Shown: one piece after another, positions 57,596 through 64,000 of the stretch
Numbering within the stretch: the first letter of the stretch is position 1
Layout: each line of letters starts with the position of its first letter
Assembly (NCBI RefSeq): GCF_001995255.1
Contig: NZ_MUZR01000002.1
Coordinates: 62,001 to 126,000 of the forward strand
Length of the DNA stretch: 64,000 nt
Reading direction: 5' to 3'
DNA from: Thioalkalivibrio halophilus
GTDB taxonomy: Bacteria > Pseudomonadota > Gammaproteobacteria > Ectothiorhodospirales > Ectothiorhodospiraceae
Notes under the pieces: generated by a model
Told to the model about the DNA's origin: nothing
What the model saw: only the letters and a program-made list of their open reading frames with translations
Databases searched by the model: none
Made by a program: the position numbers and the translations under genes

Positions 57596-58525
57596 TCAGG
57601 CGGTCTTGTTGATCTGTTCCAGGACCGCACTGGCCAGTTCGTCCGGGTTGAACTTGGAGAGGAACGCATCCGCACCGGCCCGACGCACCATGTCGGTATT
57701 GAATTCGCCGCTGAGCGAGGAATGCAGCAGCACCCGCAGCGGCCGCAGCCGCTCGTTCTCGCGGATCTTTGCCGTCAGGGTGTAACCGTCCATGCGCGGC
57801 ATTTCGATATCCGAGATCACCAGCTCGACCGTGTCGTGGATCGGGCCCTCTGCGGCTTTCTCCTCCAGGTAATCCAGGGCTTCACGCCCGTCCTTGCACA
57901 GCACGTAGGGCCACTCGAGCCCCTGGATGGCGCTTTCGATCTGGCGGCGGGCCACCACCGAATCGTCGGCGATGACGATTTCCCGACGCTCGGGTGTCTG
58001 CTCGGCCACCGCGGAGCGCACGCTTTCCGACACCTCGGTCGGCAGCGGATTGACCAGCGACAGCACGCGCTCCACGTCGATGATCTCCACCAGCTTGTCG
58101 TCGAGTTCGGTGACCGCCACCAGAAACGACTCGCGACCGGTGCCGCGCGGGGGCGACTTCACCTGGTCCCAGTTGACGTTCACGATGCGATCCACCGCCG
58201 ATACCATGAAGCCCTGCACCGAGCGGTTGAACTCCGTGATCACAACCTTCTGCTGCCCGTCCGCCCCGGCCCGGGTCGACTGCATGCCCATCGCCCGCGC
58301 CAGATCGATGATCGGCACGGTCTTGTCGCGCAGGGTGGTGACGCCCCGCACCACCCCGGCGGACCCGGGAATCTGGCGCAACTGCGGCAGCGGAATCACC
58401 TCGCGCACCTTGAACACGTTGATCCCGAAGGTCTGCGTGCCGCCCAGATAGAACAGCAGAAGCTCCATCCGGTTCTGCCCGACCATCTGCGTGCGCTGGT
58501 TCACGTCGTCAATAAACTGACTCAC
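57596..58525 (-). CDS. cheV: Chemotaxis coupling protein CheV (CheW-REC)
   Basis: The 309-residue protein has a CheW domain (ELLLFYLGGTQTFGINVFKV, residue ~20) and a C-terminal receiver domain starting REIVIADDSVVARRQIESAI, with the phosphorylation Asp in VELVISDIEMPRMDGYTLTA and Lys in FLSKFNPDELASAV. A GTG start at 58525 gives the standard CheV beginning VSQFIDDVNQRTQMVG. It couples receptors to CheA and can be adapted by phosphorylation. Confidence 0.94.
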   Translation of the reverse strand: MSQFIDDVNQRTQMVGQNRMELLLFYLGGTQTFGINVFKVREVIPLPQLRQIPGSAGVVRGVTTLRDKTVPIIDLARAMGMQSTRAGADGQQKVVITEFNRSVQGFMVSAVDRIVNVNWDQVKSPPRGTGRESFLVAVTELDDKLVEIIDVERVLSLVNPLPTEVSESVRSAVAEQTPERREIVIADDSVVARRQIESAIQGLEWPYVLCKDGREALDYLEEKAAEGPIHDTVELVISDIEMPRMDGYTLTAKIRENERLRPLRVLLHSSLSGEFNTDMVRRAGADAFLSKFNPDELASAVLEQINKTA

Positions 58526-58618
58526 GGTTCTCGCCCCCTGGGTTGTTCTCCCTGCTAACGGCCGCGCCGGCGGGAGCTTGAACCACGCATCGGGCGTGCA
58601 GGACAGGCCCGGATACCA

Positions 58619-58634
58619 TGGCACGGAATCTGCA
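58619..58634 (+). promoter_or_regulatory. Sigma-54 promoter of flgA
   Basis: TGGCACGGAATCTGCA matches TGGCACGNNNNTTGCW with a single change (C for T in the -12 block). The predicted start (~58646) is 30 bases before the flgA ATG, and it faces away from cheV. Confidence 0.85.
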
Positions 58635-58675
58635 TGCATCCCGCTACGAAGACACAGGGTCAACGGTGACCGGAC

Positions 58676-59416
58676 ATGCACCTTCTCAAGTTACAGGCTT
58701 TGCTCCCGTACCGCAGCCCGGGCCGCAGCGGGGGTGCGCTTCTCCTGATGCTCGCGCTCCTCGCCCCGGGCGCGCAAGCGGAGATCGAGCCGGTGCAGAA
58801 CATCCGTGACAGCGCGGAACGGTTCCTGCACCAGCAGCTGGGGGAGCACAACGGTGACGATGTGGAGGTGCAACTCGGTCATGTCGACGAGCGCCTGCGC
58901 CTCAAGCGCTGCGACGAGCCCCTGGAGGCCTCGCTGCCGCCCGGCGGACGCCCGAGGGGCAATACCGCGGTCAACATCCGCTGCCCCGGGCCGGTGACCT
59001 GGTCGGTGTACGTTCCGGCCGCCGTGGAACGCCACGCCGAGGTGGTGGTGGCCCGACGCAACCTGTCGCGCCAGCAGACCCTGGGACCGGGCGATCTGCG
59101 CATGGAACGCATCGAGACGTCGCGCCAGGCCACCCATTATTTCGAGGACGCATCCGAGGTCGTCGGTCTGCAGACCCGCCGCGCGATCCGCCAGGGCCAG
59201 GTCATCGGCCAGCAGCACGTCAACGAACGCCAGGTGATCCAGCGCGGCCAGCGCGTTACCATCCTCGCCAGCAGCGGCAGCGTCACTATCCGCATGCAGG
59301 GCGAAGCCCTGGAGGACGCCACGGCCGGCGACTGGATCCGCGTGCGCAACACGTCCTCGGGACGCGAGATCGAGGGCGAGGTCCAGCCATCGGGCACGGT
59401 TCGCGTCGCCCTGTAG
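58676..59416 (+). CDS. flgA: Flagellar P-ring assembly chaperone
   Basis: The 246-residue protein has a signal peptide (GGALLLMLALLAPGAQAEIE), an N-terminal domain ending near RCPGPVTWSVYVP, and a C-terminal SAF domain with VVVARRNLSRQQTLGPGDLR, TRRAIRQGQVIGQQHVNERQ and RGQRVTILASSGSVTIRMQG. It assists FlgI assembly in the periplasm. flgM follows 92 bases downstream. Confidence 0.94.
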   Translation: MHLLKLQALLPYRSPGRSGGALLLMLALLAPGAQAEIEPVQNIRDSAERFLHQQLGEHNGDDVEVQLGHVDERLRLKRCDEPLEASLPPGGRPRGNTAVNIRCPGPVTWSVYVPAAVERHAEVVVARRNLSRQQTLGPGDLRMERIETSRQATHYFEDASEVVGLQTRRAIRQGQVIGQQHVNERQVIQRGQRVTILASSGSVTIRMQGEALEDATAGDWIRVRNTSSGREIEGEVQPSGTVRVAL

Positions 59417-59447
59417 TAAAATGTGACGGAAATCCCGCAACTGACCC

Positions 59448-59474
59448 TACAGTTTCGGGCATTCCGGCCGATAC
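59448..59474 (+). promoter_or_regulatory. Sigma-28 (FliA) promoter of flgM
   Basis: TACAGTTT, eleven bases, then GCCGATAC match the FliA consensus TAAAGTTT-N11-GCCGATAA with one mismatch in each box. It should start transcription at ~59482, between flgA and flgM. Confidence 0.85.
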
Positions 59475-59508
59475 ACGCGGTAGACCAGTAAAACGACAGG
59501 ACAAAGTC

Positions 59509-59826
59509 ATGGATATCAAAGGCCCCAACATCAATGGCCTGCGCCCCGACAGCCAGAACGGCGGGGTCCGCGGCCGTGACGACGACGCCCGCACCGGCGG
59601 CAACGGGGTGGACCGCGCCGGCAATGGCGGGGCCGCCAATGGCGACGCCGTCACCCTGACCGGTGCCGCCCAGGCCATGAACGGCAGCGGCGAAGCCAGC
59701 GAGGCCGCGCCGTTCAACGAGGCGAAGGTGGCCGAGATCCGCGAGGCGATCGCTCAGGGGAACTACCCGATCGACAACGAAGAACTGGCCGATCGCATGA
59801 TGGAAATCGAAGGCCTGCTGCGGTGA
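59509..59826 (+). CDS. flgM: Anti-sigma-28 factor
   Basis: The 105-residue protein has an MDIKGPNINGLRP start, a low-complexity Gly/Asp middle, and the FlgM C-terminal helices FNEAKVAEIREAIAQGNYPI followed by DNEELADRMMEIEGLL. It binds FliA until the hook is complete, then is exported. Confidence 0.93.
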   Translation: MDIKGPNINGLRPDSQNGGVRGRDDDARTGGNGVDRAGNGGAANGDAVTLTGAAQAMNGSGEASEAAPFNEAKVAEIREAIAQGNYPIDNEELADRMMEIEGLLR

Positions 59827-59830
59827 TCCG

Positions 59831-60313
59831 GTGGTGACCGACGAAACCGGAATTCGTCCTTCCCTGGAGGAATCCATCCGTCTCGGACAACGGCTGGAGG
59901 ATATCCTGCTGGAGGAAACCCGGGCCATCGAGTCACGGGAACCGGATCGGCTGCAGGCCGCGGTCCAGCGCAAGCAGGAACTGCTGCAGGCACTGGAAAC
60001 CGAAACCCGCAAACAGCAGCAATGGATCGAAGCCCGCGGTGCCGAGTTCACCCCGGAAGGGGTGGCGCGGCTGTTCGCGCGTCTGGAGGGAGGGGAGCAC
60101 CTCAATGACCGCTGGCAGGCGCTGCGGGCGACGATCGAACGCTGCAACGAACTCAACCAGGGCAATGCCCGGCTGATCGAACGCAACCAGCGCCGGGTGC
60201 AGATGTCCATGCAGATCCTGCGCGGCGAGGACAGCGGCCCGGCCACGACCTACGATCCCTACGGCAAGGCCCGTCACCGTCGTACCACCGGCCAGACCAT
60301 CACCCGCGCCTAG
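59831..60313 (+). CDS. flgN: Flagellar export chaperone FlgN
   Basis: The 160-residue, largely helical protein has an N-terminal coiled coil (LEESIRLGQRLEDILLEETR; LQAAVQRKQELLQALETETR) and a C-terminal CNELNQGNARLIERNQRRVQ, matching FlgN. It chaperones FlgK and FlgL. It starts at GTG four bases after flgM; the second in-frame GTG is adjacent. Confidence 0.9.
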   Translation: MVTDETGIRPSLEESIRLGQRLEDILLEETRAIESREPDRLQAAVQRKQELLQALETETRKQQQWIEARGAEFTPEGVARLFARLEGGEHLNDRWQALRATIERCNELNQGNARLIERNQRRVQMSMQILRGEDSGPATTYDPYGKARHRRTTGQTITRA

Positions 60314-60392
60314 CCCGAACGGGACCGAACAGGCGTGAACTCCGTCACAGGGTGTATGATGCGCGAACCCACTTCGGACGCGACGTGCCCTC

Positions 60393-61109
60393 ATGGATGA
60401 CAACGATTATACCGTCGACACCCCGGAACGCATCGGCCAGATCCTGCGCGACCTGGACCATGGCCTGACCCTGGTCAGTATCCGCCTGGAAGAAAGCGGC
60501 CCGCTGCACACCTCGGCGCTGATCCGTCTGGATGCCGACGCGCGGCGTCTCTACCTCGACCAGCTGCAACCTCCCTCCCTGCACCAGCGGATCCGACCCG
60601 GCCAGCCCCTGCGCGTATTCGCGACCCTGCGCGGCGTGGCCGTGCGGTTTACCACCGAGGTCCGCCAGATCGTGAGCGAATCGCCGGGGGATCTCTACGA
60701 ATGCCCGTATCCCGCCGAACTGCAATACCTGCAGCGTCGGGAAACCTTCCGCGTTCATATCCCCCTGAGCAATCGCCCGACCCTGCAGATCCAGGGCGAG
60801 ATGCACGAAGAACCGATCGAGGGATCGGTGGTGGACCTTTCGGCCGAAGGGATGTGCGTGGAACTGCCGAATGAAGTGCTGCAGGACATCCCCTATGGAA
60901 GCCGACTGGAGTTCACCAATTTGATGCTCCCGGACGTGCAGGAAAGGGTCTCCGGCGCGGCCAGGCTGGCCAACTCGCGCCCTTCCACTCGCAAAGGCCA
61001 CTCGTATGCCGGCTGCGCGATCATCGAGATGTCGGCCCGCCTGGAACGTGCCATCAACGTCGCCCTGCTGTTCTATCAGCGTGAGGAACGCCGCCGCGCG
61101 ATGAACTGA
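60393..61109 (+). CDS. ycgR: Flagellar brake protein, PilZ domain (YcgR-like)
   Basis: The 238-residue protein has an N-terminal YcgR domain and a C-terminal PilZ domain with the c-di-GMP motifs QRRETFRVHIP and VVDLSAEGMCVELP (RxxxR and DxSxxG). It slows flagellar rotation when c-di-GMP is high. It completes the flgMN-ycgR unit, a common arrangement; c-di-GMP could come from the cyclase at 36680-37840. Confidence 0.92.
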   Translation: MDDNDYTVDTPERIGQILRDLDHGLTLVSIRLEESGPLHTSALIRLDADARRLYLDQLQPPSLHQRIRPGQPLRVFATLRGVAVRFTTEVRQIVSESPGDLYECPYPAELQYLQRRETFRVHIPLSNRPTLQIQGEMHEEPIEGSVVDLSAEGMCVELPNEVLQDIPYGSRLEFTNLMLPDVQERVSGAARLANSRPSTRKGHSYAGCAIIEMSARLERAINVALLFYQREERRRAMN

Positions 61110-61129
61110 CTGACCCCGGCTTCCGTGCC

Positions 61130-61175
61130 CACAAAAAAGGCCCGCACGAGCATCACTTGCCGTGCGGGCCTTTTG
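61130..61175 (+). terminator. Bidirectional terminator between ycgR and tRNA-Ser
   Basis: The stem GGCCCGCACG/CGTGCGGGCC is flanked by six A's on the left and four T's on the right, so it can serve ycgR on the plus strand and tRNA-Ser on the minus strand. Confidence 0.9.
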
Positions 61176-61180
61176 CGTTC

Positions 61181-61271
61181 TGGCGGAGAGTGAGGGATTC
61201 GAACCCTCGATGGGCTTTTGACCCATACTCCCTTAGCAGGGGAGCGCCTTCAACCACTCGGCCAACTCTCC
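61181..61271 (-). tRNA. tRNA-Ser (anticodon GCT)
   Basis: The 91-base gene has the acceptor stem GGAGAGT/ACTCTCC, a long variable arm, GGTTCGAATCC in the T-loop, an encoded CCA, and CTGCTAA in the anticodon loop closed by CTCCC/GGGAG. Confidence 0.97.
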
Positions 61272-61382
61272 GTAACTGCGGTGCAGAGGATACGGATTCA
61301 CGCCGCGGAATGAAAGCCCGCGCGGCCCCGAATTGATGATTTTACCTTCATTCGGGCCGCGCGGAGATCGCAGCGTCGAACG

Positions 61383-61586
61383 TCACTCGTTCCCGCGATT
61401 GTCGTCGGAGCCGTGTTCCGAATCTTCGTCCTGAATCCGCTGAAAGATCTCTTCGCGATGAACCGCCACGTCCGGGGGCGCATTGATGCCGATCCGGACC
61501 TGGTTGCCCTTCACACCCAGAACGGTGACGGAGACGTCATCGCCGATCATGAGGGTCTCCCCCACCCGACGCGTCAGTATGAGCAT
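61383..61586 (-). CDS. csrA: Carbon storage regulator CsrA
   Basis: The 67-residue protein begins [20 protein letters not shown] and continues through [20 protein letters not shown] with the RNA-binding Arg and HREEIFQRI. The 67-residue length is normal. GGAG lies before the ATG at 61586; the 22 in-frame codons upstream are not part of the family. The alaS-lysC-csrA-tRNA-Ser order is close to the E. coli csrA-serV neighbourhood. CsrA controls translation of carbon, biofilm and motility genes. Confidence 0.97.
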   Translation of the reverse strand: MLILTRRVGETLMIGDDVSVTVLGVKGNQVRIGINAPPDVAVHREEIFQRIQDEDSEHGSDDNRGNE

Positions 61587-61648
61587 GCTTTTCTCCACAG
61601 TACCTGTGTCGGACGAGGTCGGTCGCCCGGAATCCGTTGATTGAGTCG

Positions 61649-62902
61649 TCACCCCTGCTGCTCCTTTGGTAGACCGGCTGGCTCCTCTTCGAGTTCAAAG
61701 GCATCGTGCAGCGCACGCACCGCCAGTTCGAGGTATTTTTCGTCCACGACCACCGAGATCTTGATCTCCGACGTCGAGATCATCCGGATGTTGATGTTTT
61801 CCCGCGACAGGGCCTCGAACATCCGGCTGGCAATACCCGCATGCGACCGCATGCCGACACCCACGACCGAGATCTTGACGATATGGACGTCGCCGGAGAC
61901 CTCGCGGGCGCCCAGTTCGTCCGCTGCCCCCTGCAGCAGCTCCAGCGCCTTCTCGTAGTCGTTGCGATGCACGGTGAAGGTGAAATCGGTCGTGCGGCCG
62001 TCCTCGCCAACGTTCTGCACGATCATGTCCACCTCGATGTTGGCATCCGCCACCGGCCCGAGGATGCGATGCGCGACCCCGGGCTGGTCCGGCACGCCGC
62101 CCACCGTCAGCTGCGCTTCGTTCTGATTGAACGCGATTCCCGCGACCAGCGCCTGTTCCACCGCTGCATCCTCCTCCGTGGTGATGAGTGTCCCGGGCCC
62201 CTCGCCAAACGACGAAAGGACACGTAAGGGGACGTTATACTTGCCCGCAAATTCCACTGCCCGGATCTGTAGCACCTTCGAACCGAGGCTCGCCATCTCC
62301 AGCATCTCCTCGAAGGTCACTCGTTCGAGGCGCCGGGCCTGGGGCACCAGTCGCGGATCGGTGGTGTAGACTCCGTCCACATCCGTATAGATGCGACATT
62401 CGTCCGCTTTCAAGGCCGCGGCCAGCGCCACCGCCGTGGTGTCGGAGCCACCACGCCCCAGGGTCGTGATCGCCCCGTCCTCGTCCACGCCCTGGAAGCC
62501 GGCCACGACCACGATGCGGCCGGCCTCCAGGTCATCACGCACGCGGGCGTCGTCGATACTGCGGATCCGCGCCTTGTTGTAGGCGCTATCGGTCCGGATG
62601 GTCACCTGGGCACCGGTATAGGAGCGCGCCGGACAGCCTTTCGCCTCCAGTGCCATCGCCAGCAGGGCGATGGTGACCTGCTCCCCGGTGGACAGCAGGA
62701 CATCCAGCTCGCGCCCGTCGACCCGCGGGTTGAGTTCGTTCGCCAGCCCCAGCAGGCGATCGGTCTCGCCGCTCATCGCGGACACCACGATCACCAGCTG
62801 ATGGCCCTCCTCGCGCAGATGGAGCGCGCGTTCGGCCACCGCCCGGATGCGTTCGGTCGTCCCGACCGAGGTGCCGCCAAATTTCAGTACCAGCAACGCC
62901 AT
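61649..62902 (-). CDS. lysC: Aspartate kinase
   Basis: The 417-residue protein has the catalytic [60 protein letters not shown] and two C-terminal ACT domains ([40 protein letters not shown]) for feedback by lysine and threonine. It makes aspartyl phosphate, the substrate of Asd. Confidence 0.96.
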   Translation of the reverse strand: MALLVLKFGGTSVGTTERIRAVAERALHLREEGHQLVIVVSAMSGETDRLLGLANELNPRVDGRELDVLLSTGEQVTIALLAMALEAKGCPARSYTGAQVTIRTDSAYNKARIRSIDDARVRDDLEAGRIVVVAGFQGVDEDGAITTLGRGGSDTTAVALAAALKADECRIYTDVDGVYTTDPRLVPQARRLERVTFEEMLEMASLGSKVLQIRAVEFAGKYNVPLRVLSSFGEGPGTLITTEEDAAVEQALVAGIAFNQNEAQLTVGGVPDQPGVAHRILGPVADANIEVDMIVQNVGEDGRTTDFTFTVHRNDYEKALELLQGAADELGAREVSGDVHIVKISVVGVGMRSHAGIASRMFEALSRENINIRMISTSEIKISVVVDEKYLELAVRALHDAFELEEEPAGLPKEQQG

Positions 62903-62993
62903 TGCAGAATCCCTGTCCGGCCCGAAGGCGGCGCATTAAACACGAAATCGGGTTGCATCCAAAGCAAACCCGCCCTTCCAATCCGGAATTTGG

Positions 62994-64000
62994 TCAGCCC
63001 AGCAATTCGCGAACGGTGTCCTCCACCGAGGCCAGCGCCGCGTCGAGTTTCTCGGGGCTCTGCCCGCCGGCCATGGCCATGTCCGGCCGGCCACCGCCCT
63101 TGCCGTCGACCTGAGCGGCCACGCGGCCCACCACATCCCCGGCGCGGATCCGGCCGGTTTCCTCCTTGGTGACCCCGGCGACCAGCGAGACCTTGCCTTC
63201 CTCGGTGGCGGTGCCCAGCACCACCACGGCACGGCCGAGCTTCTGTTTGAGCTGATCGACCATGTCGCGCAGGGCCTTGGGCTCCACGCCCTCCACCGGG
63301 GCCGCCAGAACCTTGAGCCCGTCGACCTCCACCGCACGGCTGGAGAGGTCGTCGCCGGCCTGGCTGGCGAGCTTGCCCTTCAGGCGCTCGATCTCCTTCT
63401 CCAGCTCGCGATTGCGCTCCTGCAGCTGGCGCACCTTGTCCGGGGCGTCGGCGCGGCCGGCCCGCAGGCGGTCCGCCACCGCATCCAGATGGCCCAGCTG
63501 CTGGTCCATCCAGCGCAGGGCCACCTCGCCGGCCACCGCCTCGATGCGGCGGATCCCGGCGGCGACCCCGCCTTCGACGGTAATCCGGAACGGCCCGATG
63601 TCGCCGGTGCGCTCCACGTGGGTGCCACCGCACAGCTCGACCGAGGAACCGATCTTCAGCACCCGCACCTCGTCGCCGTATTTCTCCCCGAACAGGGCCA
63701 CGGCACCCGACTCCATGGCCGAGTCGATGTCCATGATGCGGGTGTCGGTGGCCTCGTTCGCCAGGATCTCGGCGTTGACCTGATCCTCGATCGATTTCAG
63801 CTGCTCGGCCGTCAGCGGCTCCATGTGGGTGAAGTCGAACCGCAGGCGCTCGGAATCCACCAGCGAGCCCTTCTGCTGAACGTGGTCGCCCAGCTGGTCG
63901 CGCAGGGCCTTGTGCAGCAGATGCGTGGCCGAATGATGGCGCTTGATGGCCTCGCGCCGCGGCCCCTCCACCGAGCCGGACAGGGTCTGGCCGACCTCCA
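62994..64000 (-). CDS. alaS: Alanyl-tRNA synthetase (3' part)
   Basis: The frame enters from beyond the right edge. The visible part has the editing-domain motif KRHHSATHLLHKALRDQLGD, the CGGTHVERTGDIGPFRI zinc-binding motif, a coiled coil of LQERNRELEKEIERLKGKLA, and the DHHA1-type C-domain ending GGGRPDMAMAGGQSPEKLDA. This covers roughly the last 335 residues. AlaS charges tRNA-Ala and edits Ser/Gly mischarging. Confidence 0.97.
   Translation of the reverse strand, partial: EVGQTLSGSVEGPRREAIKRHHSATHLLHKALRDQLGDHVQQKGSLVDSERLRFDFTHMEPLTAEQLKSIEDQVNAEILANEATDTRIMDIDSAMESGAVALFGEKYGDEVRVLKIGSSVELCGGTHVERTGDIGPFRITVEGGVAAGIRRIEAVAGEVALRWMDQQLGHLDAVADRLRAGRADAPDKVRQLQERNRELEKEIERLKGKLASQAGDDLSSRAVEVDGLKVLAAPVEGVEPKALRDMVDQLKQKLGRAVVVLGTATEEGKVSLVAGVTKEETGRIRAGDVVGRVAAQVDGKGGGRPDMAMAGGQSPEKLDAALASVEDTVRELLG

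Overview
The window is GC-rich gammaproteobacterial chromosome. The gene order points to the Ectothiorhodospiraceae, possibly a Thioalkalivibrio-like haloalkaliphile, although no rRNA is present to prove it. Evidence is the Pseudomonas-type block leuC-leuD-leuB-asd-fimV-truA-trpF-trpB-trpA-accD-folC-SPOR-cvpA-purF, the alaS-lysC-csrA-tRNA-Ser order, one complete set of polar-flagellum rod/hook genes, and a PEP-CTERM (exosortase) surface-protein locus.

Positions 1-14.7 kb are accessory and envelope-related. A truncated polysaccharide deacetylase, a sulfotransferase, a THxN-type PEP-CTERM secreted protein, two GNAT-like acyltransferases and a methyltransferase come first. They are followed by a compact four-gene operon (6476-9561): a secreted protein of unknown function with a Tat-like leader and a CGGRTPGYW motif, a PqqD-like chaperone, an HprK-related kinase A, and a PF14907-type nucleotidyltransferase. 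This resembles the little-understood HPr-rel-A system. Both the PEP-CTERM gene and this operon are preceded by sigma-54 (-24/-12) promoter-like sequences. A periplasmic serine protease, a DUF6064 membrane protein, an aldo/keto reductase and a BspA-type tandem-repeat surface protein complete the region.

Positions 14.8-21.1 kb hold tRNA-Arg, an MBL hydrolase, a TPMT-like methyltransferase, a HAD phosphatase, a lone IscR, an L,D-transpeptidase, purF and cvpA. Positions 21.1-35.5 kb, all on the minus strand, form the conserved metabolic block (folate/fatty acid/Trp/Leu/aspartate-family synthesis, FimV, TruA). Positions 35.8-44.9 kb carry LysR, a diguanylate cyclase, an ArsJ-type arsenical exporter, a DUF302 protein, leuA with a divergent Lrp regulator, a DUF1249 protein and phosphoglucomutase.

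Positions 44.9-61.1 kb carry the flagellar genes: flgBCDEFGHIJKL (minus), cheV-cheR (minus) and flgA-flgM-flgN-ycgR (plus), with clear sigma-54 promoters for flgB and flgA and a sigma-28 promoter for flgM. The window ends with tRNA-Ser, csrA, lysC and the 3' part of alaS.

Two repeat families run through the window. The first is a ~270-bp element with long terminal inverted repeats and conserved internal hairpins: two full copies, plus one collapsed 26-bp palindrome that looks like an internal-deletion footprint. The second is a GTAGG-type REP/REPIN hairpin: two paired copies and one half copy.
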